11,362 bases of DNA, taken from NCBI GenBank assembly GCA_030017475.1, contig JASEIO010000012.1, forward strand, positions 26,710-38,071, read 5' to 3'. Position 1 is the stretch's first letter. Every line of letters starts with the position of its first letter. Below the pieces are notes generated by a model, which saw only the letters and a list, made by a program, of their open reading frames with translations, had not been told where the DNA came from and made no database searches. This document shows positions 1-6,638 of this stretch, piece after piece. Source of the stretch: a bacterium. GTDB taxonomy: Bacteria; UBA9089; JASEIO01. Position numbers and translations under genes: made by a program.

Positions 1-341
1 GATTGTTAGATAAAGAGAGGGGTTTTTGCAACTGGGCATGCTTTTCTGCTCAGCAGGCAGCAGAAAAGGGAGCTAAAGCGGTTTTTCAGAAGATGGGTGC
101 TGAAGCATGGGGACATTCCGTAGCGGATTTACTAAAGGAGTTATCTGGGAAGCACAAAATTTCTGAAGGACTTCTAAATGCTGCCTTAGAACTGGATAAG
201 GTTTATATACCTGCAAGGTATCCCAATGTTCATCCCTCAGGTTCTCCGCGAAATAGATATACGAGGGAAGAAGCCAGGAGGCTTATCGGATATGCTGAAG
301 AAATCGTCAAATTCTGTAAAGGTCTTCTATCCAAGATATGA
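1..341 (+). CDS. HEPN domain protein, 5' end missing
   Basis: The reading frame is open to the left edge, so the N-terminus is outside the window. The TTG at position 3 is probably an internal Leu, because family members usually have about 15-25 residues before the first helix seen here. Visible: the family signature NWACFSAQQAAEKGAKAVF in the first 28 codons, helical composition, and an R-x4-H motif (RYPNVH, about codons 72-77 of the visible frame). R-x4-6-H is the ribonuclease motif of HEPN proteins. The sequence after the His (PSGSP) lacks the HxY tyrosine that is AMPylated in HepT-type toxins. The gene overlaps the following nucleotidyltransferase gene by 50 bases, the classic HEPN/MNT pair. 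By family knowledge this could be a toxin-antitoxin module; that it is an active toxin is inference. Family assignment is firm, function is not. Confidence 0.85.
   Translation, partial: LLDKERGFCNWACFSAQQAAEKGAKAVFQKMGAEAWGHSVADLLKELSGKHKISEGLLNAALELDKVYIPARYPNVHPSGSPRNRYTREEARRLIGYAEEIVKFCKGLLSKI
276..281 (+). promoter_or_regulatory. Ribosome binding site of the MNT gene (AGGAGG)
   Basis: A full AGGAGG lies 10 bases before the ATG at 292, inside the HEPN coding sequence. It decides the start of the nucleotidyltransferase gene: the earlier in-frame ATG at 226 would add 22 residues that are only an out-of-frame reading of the HEPN gene and do not fit the family. Confidence 0.7.
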
Positions 342-642
342 TAAAGAGAGAATTATTCAGGTGATAACTGAAAGAATCAAGAAGCTTAATGGAGAAATCT
401 CTCTCCGTCTGGTTGTACTCTTTGGTTCTTATTCAAAAGGGAACTATACAGTTGGAAGTGATATAGATATTCTTATCATCTACAAGGAGGAAAAGGAAAA
501 GGATGCCTATGTGATTACAAAAAGGATCTTTGATATACCTCATCTTGAACCCCATGTATATACAGAAAGGGAATATGAAGAAAGAAAGGAAACTATCAAT
601 AGAATGATAAAAGATGGCATAGTGTTTTTTCCATCCTTATGA
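292..642 (+). CDS. MNT-family minimal nucleotidyltransferase, partner of the HEPN protein
   Basis: A small protein (116 aa from ATG 292) of the DNA polymerase beta-like nucleotidyltransferase superfamily. The active-site signature GSx10DxD is complete: G45-S46, then D57-I58-D59, in LFGSYSKGNYTVGSDIDILI. The N-terminus (KKSSNSVKVFYPRYDKERII) and the later LEPHVYTEREYEE segment match the minimal nucleotidyltransferases found beside HEPN proteins. In characterised HEPN/MNT pairs the MNT partner acts as antitoxin by adding AMP to the HEPN toxin; applying that here is inference. The start is set by the AGGAGG at 276-281. The 3' end is odd: six T's at 625-630 are followed by TGA at 640. In the neighbouring frame the DNA to 673 still reads like coding sequence (DRLKEIIERI, then TAG), so a one-base frameshift may have shortened the C-terminus. 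Confidence 0.85.
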   Translation: MLKKSSNSVKVFYPRYDKERIIQVITERIKKLNGEISLRLVVLFGSYSKGNYTVGSDIDILIIYKEEKEKDAYVITKRIFDIPHLEPHVYTEREYEERKETINRMIKDGIVFFPSL

Positions 643-682
643 TAGGCTAAAGGAAATAATAGAGAGGATTTAGGTTGAGAAG

Positions 683-1870
683 ATGGATATTAATATGGTC
701 ATAAAAGACGAAAATGAGTACATAATCCCTACCTATAAAAGATTTCCAGTTGTTATTGTAAAGGGAAAAGGGAGTCGAGTATGGGATATAGAGGGAAAGG
801 AATATCTTGATTTTGTTGGAGGGATAGCTGTTAATAGCTTAGGACATTGTCATCCATTGGTTGTTAATGCTATAAAAGGACAGGCTGAAAAACTTATCCA
901 TACATCTAATCTTTATTATACCCTACCCCAGGTTGAACTGGCAAAAAGGATTGTAGAATTGTGTTTCCCAGGAAAGGCCTTCTTTTGTAATTCTGGCGCT
1001 GAGGCAAATGAGGCAGCAATAAAATTGGCAAGAAGGTTTGGGAAGGGAAGGTTTGAAATAATATGTATGCAGAACTCATTCCATGGAAGGACCTTGGCTA
1101 CTCTGACTGCAACTTGCCAAGAGAAGGTACAAAAGGACTTTTTTCCTCTTGTACCAGGATTTAAATGTGTTCCCTTTAATGACTTAGAAGCTATCAAAAG
1201 GAGTATATCGAAAGAAACCGTTGGTGTAATGCTTGAGCCAATCCAATCGGAAGGTGGGGTATGGATAGCTGAGAAAGAATATTTACAGGATTTAAGGAAA
1301 TTCTGTGATGAAAATAACCTTTTACTAATCTTTGATGAAGTTGCTACTGGATTTGGAAGGACAGGGAAGATGTTTTGCTATGAACATTATGAGGTAGAGC
1401 CAGATATTATGACTTTAGCTAAGGCTTTAGGTGGAGGGGTGGCTATTGGCGCAATGTTAGCCAAAAAGGATGTAGCTGATTTCTTGGATGCAGGATCTCA
1501 TGCCTCTACATTTGGAGGGAATCCTTTAGTATGTAGTGCAGCCTTGGCTTCAATTAATACAATAAGTGAAGAAAACTTGGTTAAGAATTCTGAAAACTTA
1601 GGTTATTATTTCTTGGAGAGGCTTAATGCCTTGAGGGAAAGGTATAATTTCATAAAGGATGTTCGAGGAAAGGGATTACTGATTGGAGTAGAACTTACTT
1701 TTAAAGGAGAAGGGATTGTTAATGAATGTCTAAATAGGGGTGTGCTTATAAATTGCATCCAAGGAAATGTTCTAAGGTTCTTACCTCCATTAAATATCAC
1801 CAAAGAGGATATAGATAAGGTAATAGATACATTAGAGAAGGTATTCAATGTTTCACGTGAAACAAAATAA
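683..1870 (+). CDS. argD: Acetylornithine aminotransferase (class III, PLP-dependent)
   Basis: Transfers the amino group of glutamate to N-acetylglutamate semialdehyde in arginine synthesis. In enterobacteria ArgD also works as the N-succinyl-diaminopimelate aminotransferase of lysine synthesis. The 395-aa protein has full family length. Visible motifs: FCNSGAEANEAAIKLAR (101-117), SFHGRTLATL (132-141), FDEV with PLP-binding Asp218, the PLP lysine K247 in TLAKALGGG, and STFGGNPLVC (275-284). Some near-invariant positions differ: DEVATG instead of the usual DEVQTG (A221), EPIQSEGG instead of EPIQGEGG (S189), and C145 where Gly is usual. Alanine in DEVATG is typical of BioA, but the rest of the protein fits ArgD. 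Start at ATG 683 is uncertain; ATG 695 is the alternative and neither has an ideally spaced binding site. The last codons carry a parS palindrome. No argB, argC, argJ, argF or argH is in the window. Confidence 0.88.
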   Translation: MDINMVIKDENEYIIPTYKRFPVVIVKGKGSRVWDIEGKEYLDFVGGIAVNSLGHCHPLVVNAIKGQAEKLIHTSNLYYTLPQVELAKRIVELCFPGKAFFCNSGAEANEAAIKLARRFGKGRFEIICMQNSFHGRTLATLTATCQEKVQKDFFPLVPGFKCVPFNDLEAIKRSISKETVGVMLEPIQSEGGVWIAEKEYLQDLRKFCDENNLLLIFDEVATGFGRTGKMFCYEHYEVEPDIMTLAKALGGGVAIGAMLAKKDVADFLDAGSHASTFGGNPLVCSAALASINTISEENLVKNSENLGYYFLERLNALRERYNFIKDVRGKGLLIGVELTFKGEGIVNECLNRGVLINCIQGNVLRFLPPLNITKEDIDKVIDTLEKVFNVSRETK

Positions 1871-1952
1871 AAAGGAGGAGATCAAGATATTAGTTCCCAA
1901 ATCGAAAGTAGAGGATAGTCTAAAATTAATAGAGGAAAATTTTGGTGAATGA
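1848..1952 (+). CDS. Possible 34-aa small ORF between argD and argG
   Basis: An ATG at 1848, overlapping argD in another frame and running through parS, opens a frame ending at TGA 1950-1952. It reads MFHVKQNKKEEIKILVPK, then SKVEDSLKLIEENFGE. The second half looks like real protein and uses this genome's favoured codons (GAG, ATA, AAA, GAA). There is no good binding site before the ATG. A strong one (AAAGGAGGAG, 1871-1880) sits inside the frame, 8 bases before an ATA codon at 1887, where no ATG, GTG or TTG is available. Either a short peptide starts at the rare AUA codon, or this is the remnant of a decayed gene, or it is chance. I do not recognise a family. Confidence 0.25.
   Translation: MFHVKQNKKEEIKILVPKSKVEDSLKLIEENFGE
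1849..1864. promoter_or_regulatory. parS: parS site: perfect 16-bp ParB-binding palindrome
   Basis: TGTTTCACGTGAAACA is a perfect palindrome and matches the chromosomal parS consensus (TGTTNCACGTGAAACA) at every position. It lies inside the 3' end of argD and encodes V-S-R-E-T of the ArgD tail. In bacteria with ParABS, ParB loads at such sites, which cluster near the replication origin, and helps to segregate the chromosome and load SMC. It is the only copy I found in the window. The match is seen directly; binding and origin proximity are inferred. Confidence 0.85.
1871..1880 (+). promoter_or_regulatory. Strong ribosome binding site without an ordinary start codon
   Basis: AAAGGAGGAG directly follows the argD stop codon and is among the strongest Shine-Dalgarno matches in the window. 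No ATG, GTG or TTG follows at usable distance; the best-placed codon is ATA at 1887. The argG start is more than 60 bases downstream, too far to be served by it. It may mark a lost or non-canonical start for the short open frame in this gap. Confidence 0.4.
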
Positions 1953-3138
1953 GGAGATGATGGATAAGATTGTTTTGGCCTATTCTGGTGGATTGGATAC
2001 ATCGTGTATGATAAAATGGTTACAAGATAGGTTAAAAGTAGATGTTATTACTTATACCTCTGATTTAGGACAAGATATAGATTTAGACAAGGTTAAAGAT
2101 AAGGCACTGAAGTTAGGAGCAAAAAAGGCAATCGTTGAAGACTTAAAAGATGAGTTTGTGAGAGATTATGTTTTCCCCTCGTTACGGATAAATGCTATCT
2201 ATGAAGAAGGGTATTTGCTCGCTACTGCATTATCTCGTCCTTTGATTGCTAAAAAACTAATTGAGGTAGCAAGGAAGGAAGGGGCTAAAAAGATTGCTCA
2301 TGGTTGTACTGGAAAAGGAAATGATCAGGTTAGGTTTGAGGTGAGTATAGGAGCGATAGATCCGGAGCTTGAAATAATTGCTCCAGCCAGAATTTGGGAA
2401 TTTAAATCGAGGGAGGATGAGATTGAATATGCCAAAGAGAATAGTATTGGGATAGATGTGAGTAAAGAATCTCCTTATTCAATTGACCGCAATTTATGGG
2501 GTGTCTCGATTGAATGTGGGGTTTTAGAAGATCCATGGATTGAACCCCCAGAGGATGTCTATCAAATAACCAAGGCTTTAAAAGATACACCTGATACTCC
2601 AACCTATATAGAGATATATTTTGAAGGAGGTATTCCCAAAGAACTTGATGGGAAAGGTTTAAGACCTGTGGAGTTAATAAATAGATTGACGAAAATCGGA
2701 GGATTAAATGGAATTGGAAGGGTGGATATGGTTGAGAATAGACTTATAGGGATTAAATCAAGGGAGATTTATGAAATGCCAGCAGCAACTATCCTCTACA
2801 AAGCACATAGGGCTTTAGAAAGTTTAGTACTAGACCGAGAAACAGCCCATTTTAAAGAATTGATTTCCATTAAATATAGTGAATTGATCTACTATGGACT
2901 ATGGTACTCCACATTAAGAGAATCATTGGATGCCTTTGTTCAACATACTCAAAAAAGGGTTACGGGTCGGGTTAAACTAAAACTCTACAAAGGAAATGTA
3001 CAGGTTATAGGAAGGAGATCTCCCCACTCACTATACAAACACGAATTGGCTACTTATGATAAAGAAGATGTTTTTGATCATAAGGCAGCAGAAGGATTTA
3101 TTAAAATATGGGGGCTTCCGTATAGGCAATATGATTAA
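1945..3138 (+). CDS. argG: Argininosuccinate synthase
   Basis: Joins citrulline and aspartate, with ATP cleaved to AMP and pyrophosphate, in the penultimate step of arginine synthesis; a cytoplasmic enzyme. At about 397 aa it has the normal length. The N-terminal PP-loop motif AYSGGLDTS (12-20) binds ATP. HGCTGKGNDQVRFE (119-132) is the second hallmark motif, and the C-terminal half (GRVKLKLYKGNVQVIGRRSPHSLY) is typical. The start is uncertain: GTG 1945 has AGAGGA 8 bases upstream (1931-1936). TTG 1942, ATG 1957 and ATG 1960 are in frame, and ATG 1960 would give the usual short N-terminus (MDKIVLAYSGG), but its GAGGAG is only 3 bases away. argH, which often follows, is absent. The 3' end overlaps the lipoprotein gene by 8 bases. 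Confidence 0.96.
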   Translation: MNEEMMDKIVLAYSGGLDTSCMIKWLQDRLKVDVITYTSDLGQDIDLDKVKDKALKLGAKKAIVEDLKDEFVRDYVFPSLRINAIYEEGYLLATALSRPLIAKKLIEVARKEGAKKIAHGCTGKGNDQVRFEVSIGAIDPELEIIAPARIWEFKSREDEIEYAKENSIGIDVSKESPYSIDRNLWGVSIECGVLEDPWIEPPEDVYQITKALKDTPDTPTYIEIYFEGGIPKELDGKGLRPVELINRLTKIGGLNGIGRVDMVENRLIGIKSREIYEMPAATILYKAHRALESLVLDRETAHFKELISIKYSELIYYGLWYSTLRESLDAFVQHTQKRVTGRVKLKLYKGNVQVIGRRSPHSLYKHELATYDKEDVFDHKAAEGFIKIWGLPYRQYD

Positions 3139-3685
3139 AAGGTTATTCTATTTATTGCTTACTACCTATTACCTATTCCTCCTTGGTTGTGGACAAAAAC
3201 TCGGGATTAGGAAAGATGCATATCAGGAGAATCAGCGGGCATTATTTATATTTAATAGGGCAGAGGCGTTCAGAAAGAATGGTGATTATGAATCAGCAAT
3301 CGTTGAATTCAGAAATTATCTGGATGAGTATGGAGATATCTATTATGGAGATGAGGCATTATTTAAAATTGCTAATTGTTTTGAGGAACTCGGTCAGATA
3401 GAGCAGGCTATCTTATCTTATAGTACGATCTTAAAAAGATATAAACATTCCGCTATAATTCCAGAAGTCCTTTTTAGAATCGGGGATTGTTATAAAAGAC
3501 AGGGAGAATGGAAAGAGTCAATTAAAACCTATCTTGAAATTATCAAAAGATATTACTGGACAGAATGGGGAGAAAAGGGAAAAGAAGAGACAGATAGGTT
3601 ATTAGAGGAACATAAAAAGAGTAAATGGGCTGATAAAATGAAGAAAAGGATTGAGAAGCTTGTAGAAAGAATGGAGAAAAAATAA
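3131..3685 (+). CDS. TPR lipoprotein, BamD/CpoB-like
   Basis: A predicted lipoprotein of 184 aa. It starts with two positive charges (MIKR), a hydrophobic stretch, and a lipobox LLGC with Cys20 as the lipidated residue. The residue after Cys is Gly, not the Asp that retains lipoproteins in the enterobacterial inner membrane, which fits an outer-membrane location. Three TPR-like repeats follow at about 37-68 (KNGDYESAIVEFRNYL), 75-108 (ELGQIEQAILSYSTIL) and 112-142 (RQGEWKESIKTYLEII). A highly charged helical tail (150-184) closes the protein. The layout resembles BamD/YfiO and CpoB/YbgF but is shorter than E. coli BamD (245 aa), so a true role in barrel assembly is unproven. An upstream in-frame ATG at 3056 lies within argG and would bury the signal peptide, so 3131 is preferred. 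It overlaps argG by 8 bases, suggesting coupled translation. Confidence 0.75.
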   Translation: MIKRLFYLLLTTYYLFLLGCGQKLGIRKDAYQENQRALFIFNRAEAFRKNGDYESAIVEFRNYLDEYGDIYYGDEALFKIANCFEELGQIEQAILSYSTILKRYKHSAIIPEVLFRIGDCYKRQGEWKESIKTYLEIIKRYYWTEWGEKGKEETDRLLEEHKKSKWADKMKKRIEKLVERMEKK

Positions 3686-3686
3686 T

Positions 3687-4949
3687 ATGGGTGGGTTTTC
3701 TTATAGAAATCATGAGTTGTTTTGTGAAGAGGTAAAGATTCAAGAGATTGCAGAGGATATAGGGACACCATTTTATTTATACAACTATGATATCATAGTG
3801 GGGAATTATCAAAGATTTATAGAAGCCTTTAAGGAATTTTCGCCATTAATCTGTTATGCCTATAAAGCCAATTCCAATTTAGCCATCTGTAAGGTCTTGG
3901 CTTCTAAGGGATGCGGAGCAGATATCTTCTCAGGGGGTGAACTATTTAAGGCACGGAAGGCGGGAGTTCCACCAGATAAAATTGTTTTTAATGGAAATGG
4001 AAAAACAAGGCAAGAGATTGAATATGCACTGGAGGAGAACATCTTAATGTTTAATGTGGATCAAAGGGATGAACTTCTTCTCCTCAATGAATTGGCAAAG
4101 AAGAAAGAGAAAGTTGCTCGAATCTCTGTAAGGGTCAATCCACAGATTGATCCAAAGACCCATCCGTATGTGGCTACTGGGTTGGCAAATAGTAAATTCG
4201 GCTTATCTTTCCATCAAGCAGAGGAGGTCTATAGGTTAGCAACGGAATTGAAAAATATACATATTTTGGGCATACATACCCATATTGGATCTCAAATTAC
4301 AAAAACAGGACCATATCTTGAAACCCTAAAAATGCTCAATGAGATAATCTCGAGGTTAGAAAAAACTGGGATTGAGATAAGATACCTTAATCTTGGAGGT
4401 GGATTTGGAATAGCCTATAGAGAAGAAACAGTCCCTTCCCCTCAGGAGTTCGCTACGATGCTTTCACCATACATTAACAGAGACTATAGGCTTATTTTAG
4501 AACCTGGTCGAGCAATTGTAGGAAACGCTGGAATATTGGTAACAAAGGTTCTCTATGTAAAGAATACCCCTTCAAAGACATTTATTGTGGTCGATTGTGC
4601 GATGAATGATTTGATTAGGCCTGCCTTATACAATAGTTTTCATAGAATCTTGCCAGTTAATAATAAAGGGAGTGAGAAAGATAAAACTTTTTTAGTTGAT
4701 ATAGTAGGTCCTATATGTGAAGATGGAGATTTTTTAGGGAAGGACAGAAGATTACCTGCCCTAAGACCAGGAGACCTTTTAGCTATATTAGATACAGGGG
4801 CATACGGATATGCAATGAGTTCAAATTACAATCTGAGGTTAAGAGTCTCAGAAGTGATGGTTATTAAAGATAGGTATTATACTATTAGGGAAAGTGAGAC
4901 ATATGAAGATTTGATCGCCAAGGAGATCATACCAGAGGAGATGGAATGA
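3687..4949 (+). CDS. lysA: Diaminopimelate decarboxylase
   Basis: Removes CO2 from meso-diaminopimelate to give L-lysine, the last step of the DAP pathway. It is a fold-type III PLP enzyme of alanine-racemase type, cytoplasmic, 420 aa and full length. Visible: PLP lysine K60 in CYAYKANSN, HIGSQ (199-203), the glycine-rich phosphate-binding GGGFG (237-241), EPGR (272-275), the catalytic-site Cys344 in GPICEDGD, and GAYGYAMSSNYN (371-382). The motif is CEDGD rather than the more common CESGD, and NLRLR replaces the usual N-x-R-P-R after NYN; both are mild changes. ATG 3687 follows the lipoprotein stop by one base, with GGAG at 3673-3676. Its 3' end overlaps dapF by 4 bases (ATGA). With dapF, dapA and dapB it forms a lysine/peptidoglycan-precursor block. 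Confidence 0.96.
   Translation: MGGFSYRNHELFCEEVKIQEIAEDIGTPFYLYNYDIIVGNYQRFIEAFKEFSPLICYAYKANSNLAICKVLASKGCGADIFSGGELFKARKAGVPPDKIVFNGNGKTRQEIEYALEENILMFNVDQRDELLLLNELAKKKEKVARISVRVNPQIDPKTHPYVATGLANSKFGLSFHQAEEVYRLATELKNIHILGIHTHIGSQITKTGPYLETLKMLNEIISRLEKTGIEIRYLNLGGGFGIAYREETVPSPQEFATMLSPYINRDYRLILEPGRAIVGNAGILVTKVLYVKNTPSKTFIVVDCAMNDLIRPALYNSFHRILPVNNKGSEKDKTFLVDIVGPICEDGDFLGKDRRLPALRPGDLLAILDTGAYGYAMSSNYNLRLRVSEVMVIKDRYYTIRESETYEDLIAKEIIPEEME
4935..4940 (+). promoter_or_regulatory. Ribosome binding site of dapF (GAGGAG)
   Basis: GAGGAG lies 5 bases before the dapF ATG at 4946 and inside the last codons of lysA. With the ATGA stop/start overlap this supports ATG 4946 and translational coupling of lysA and dapF. 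Confidence 0.65.
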
Positions 4950-5746
4950 TTCCATTTGTAAAGATGAGTGCTGGAGGAAATGATTTTATCTTGATCGATA
5001 ATCGAAGAGGTATTTTTAATCCCTTACCTTCTTTAATTCAAAAAACTTGTGCTCGAAAATTAGGTGTTGGGGCTGATGGGATATTATTATTAGAGGTGTC
5101 TCGCAATGTGGATTTTAAGATGAGGATATTTAACCCTGATGGAACAGAGCCTGAGATGTGTGGGAATGGAGCAAGATGTATAGCAAGGTTTGCCAATCTC
5201 CTTGGTATTGTTGAGAAAAAAACGATCTTTGAAACAAAGGCAGGGTTTATTCAAGCTGAAGTTAGTGAAGAGATGGTTAAGATTAAATTGGAGGATCCAA
5301 AAAGGATTGAACTATACAGAAGATTGGATTTGGATGGAGAGGTGCTTACAATCCATTTTATAAATACAGGGGTTCCTCATAGTGTTCTTATAGAAAGGGA
5401 TATTGATAAAATCGATGTGGTTAAATTGGGTCCACAGATCCGTTATCATTTAGATTTCTATCCAGATGGAACAAATGTTACCTGGGTAAAGGTCTTGGAC
5501 AAGAAAACTCTCAAGATAAGAACATATGAAAGAGGGGTTGAGGATGAGACTTTAGCTTGCGGTACAGGAGCCTGTGCCGCAGCCTGCATTACTTACTTAC
5601 TCAACCTAACCTCTCCACCAATAGATATAGAAACAAGGGGAGGGGAGGTACTGAAGGTACACTTTTCTGGATCAAATGATAAAATAACTGATCTTCTTCT
5701 TGAAGGAGAAGTAAAAATTATATATAAAGGAGAATTATTACTTTAA
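4946..5746 (+). CDS. dapF: Diaminopimelate epimerase
   Basis: Converts LL-diaminopimelate to the meso form, which is used for lysine and for peptidoglycan cross-links. It is a PLP-independent, two-cysteine racemase, here 266 aa and full length. The two catalytic cysteines are visible: C72 in EMCGNGARC and C205 in LACGTGACAAA. Other family marks are GNDFILID (11-18), the NPDGTEPE loop (63-70), PHSVLI (144-149), DGTNVTWV (174-181) and the RTYERGVEDET strand before the second cysteine. The N-terminal loop is KMSAGGNDF rather than the enterobacterial KMHGLGNDF, a known type of variation. The gene overlaps lysA by 4 bases and is followed after 17 bases by dapA, so it is almost certainly in the same operon. 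Confidence 0.97.
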   Translation: MIPFVKMSAGGNDFILIDNRRGIFNPLPSLIQKTCARKLGVGADGILLLEVSRNVDFKMRIFNPDGTEPEMCGNGARCIARFANLLGIVEKKTIFETKAGFIQAEVSEEMVKIKLEDPKRIELYRRLDLDGEVLTIHFINTGVPHSVLIERDIDKIDVVKLGPQIRYHLDFYPDGTNVTWVKVLDKKTLKIRTYERGVEDETLACGTGACAAACITYLLNLTSPPIDIETRGGEVLKVHFSGSNDKITDLLLEGEVKIIYKGELLL

Positions 5747-5752
5747 GATGAT

Positions 5753-5757
5753 GGAGG
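5753..5757 (+). promoter_or_regulatory. Ribosome binding site of dapA (GGAGG)
   Basis: GGAGG lies 6 bases before ATG 5764 in the short dapF-dapA gap and fixes the dapA start. Confidence 0.65.
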
Positions 5758-5763
5758 TAGATT

Positions 5764-6636
5764 ATGTTTTCTGGATGTTTTGTGGCGTTAGTTACTCCAT
5801 TTTCAAATGGAAAGGTGGATAAGGAGGGATTGAAGAGCTTAGTGGAATTCCATATTAAAGAGGGAATAGATGGGATTGTCCCTTGTGGAACAACAGGCGA
5901 ATCAGCTACTTTATCCATGGATGAGCATAAAGAGGTAGTGGAGTTGGTAATAGAATATGTTGGTGGAAGAATACCTGTTATTGCTGGAGCAGGATCCAAT
6001 AATACTTTGGAGGCCTTGGAGTTAACAAGGTTTGCTAAAAAAGCTGGTGCTTCGGCTGTTTTATCAATTACCCCTTATTATAATAAACCTACACCTTCTG
6101 GGTTGTATGAACATTATAGAACTATATCAAGTGAGGTTGATATTCCCATAATTCTTTATAATATCCCTTCTCGAACAGGTATAAACATGTCTCCAGAAAC
6201 CATCAAAAAGATTTCTGAGATAGAAAATGTGGTGGGAGTGAAAGAGGCCAGTGGAGATCTAAAACAGGTTTCAGAAATAATAAGACTATGCGGAGAAGAT
6301 TTTACTGTTTTATCGGGAGACGATTTTATTATCCTTCCTTTAATGGCTGTTGGTGGCAAAGGTGTAATCTCAGCAACTGCTAATGTGGCACCAAGGGATA
6401 TGACTAATATGATAAAAGAATTTAATAAAGGTAACATCTCGGAGGCAAGAAGACTCCATTATAAACTCCTTCCTTTATGTAAGGCTATGTTTATAGAAAC
6501 AAATCCAGGACCTGTAAAGGCAGCTTTATCTATGATGGGTAAGATTTCAGAAGAGATAAGACTACCCTTAGTAAAGGTACGAGAGGACACTCGAGAAAAG
6601 ATAAAGAAGGCCTTAATAGAATATGGTTTAATATAA
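5764..6636 (+). CDS. dapA: 4-hydroxy-tetrahydrodipicolinate synthase
   Basis: Condenses pyruvate with aspartate semialdehyde, the first committed step of the lysine/DAP branch. It is a class I aldolase with a TIM barrel, 290 aa. All active-site residues of the E. coli enzyme are present, shifted by one: T43-T44 (CGTTGE), Y132 and R137 (LYNIPSRTG), and Schiff-base lysine K160 (VGVKEASGD). The proton-relay tyrosine is in PYYNKP (104-109). Positions that bind the feedback inhibitor lysine in E. coli (H56, N80, E84, Y106) are matched here by H55, N79, E83 and Y105, so lysine inhibition is plausible, though this is inference from residues only. The start is supported by a well-spaced GGAGG. dapB begins two bases after the stop. 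Confidence 0.97.
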   Translation: MFSGCFVALVTPFSNGKVDKEGLKSLVEFHIKEGIDGIVPCGTTGESATLSMDEHKEVVELVIEYVGGRIPVIAGAGSNNTLEALELTRFAKKAGASAVLSITPYYNKPTPSGLYEHYRTISSEVDIPIILYNIPSRTGINMSPETIKKISEIENVVGVKEASGDLKQVSEIIRLCGEDFTVLSGDDFIILPLMAVGGKGVISATANVAPRDMTNMIKEFNKGNISEARRLHYKLLPLCKAMFIETNPGPVKAALSMMGKISEEIRLPLVKVREDTREKIKKALIEYGLI

Positions 6637-6638
6637 AG

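Noticed and set aside
226-291. Upstream ATG extending the MNT protein by 22 residues
   Set aside because: These residues are an out-of-frame reading of the HEPN gene; ATG 292 has a full AGGAGG at good distance and gives the usual family N-terminus.
683-1870. BioA (DAPA aminotransferase) as identity of the first aminotransferase, suggested by DEVATGFGRTG
   Set aside because: Length, the NSGAEANEAAIKLAR and STFGGNP motifs and the arginine gene next door fit ArgD; only one short motif resembles BioA.
1894-1926. Possible promoter before argG (TTCCCA ... TAAAAT)
   Set aside because: The -35 match is poor and the spacing of about 21 bases is outside the normal range; AT-rich DNA gives such -10 matches by chance.
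3056-3130. Upstream ATG extending the TPR lipoprotein by 25 residues
   Set aside because: It lies within argG and would place the lipoprotein signal peptide in the interior; ATG 3131 puts the lipobox Cys at residue 20.
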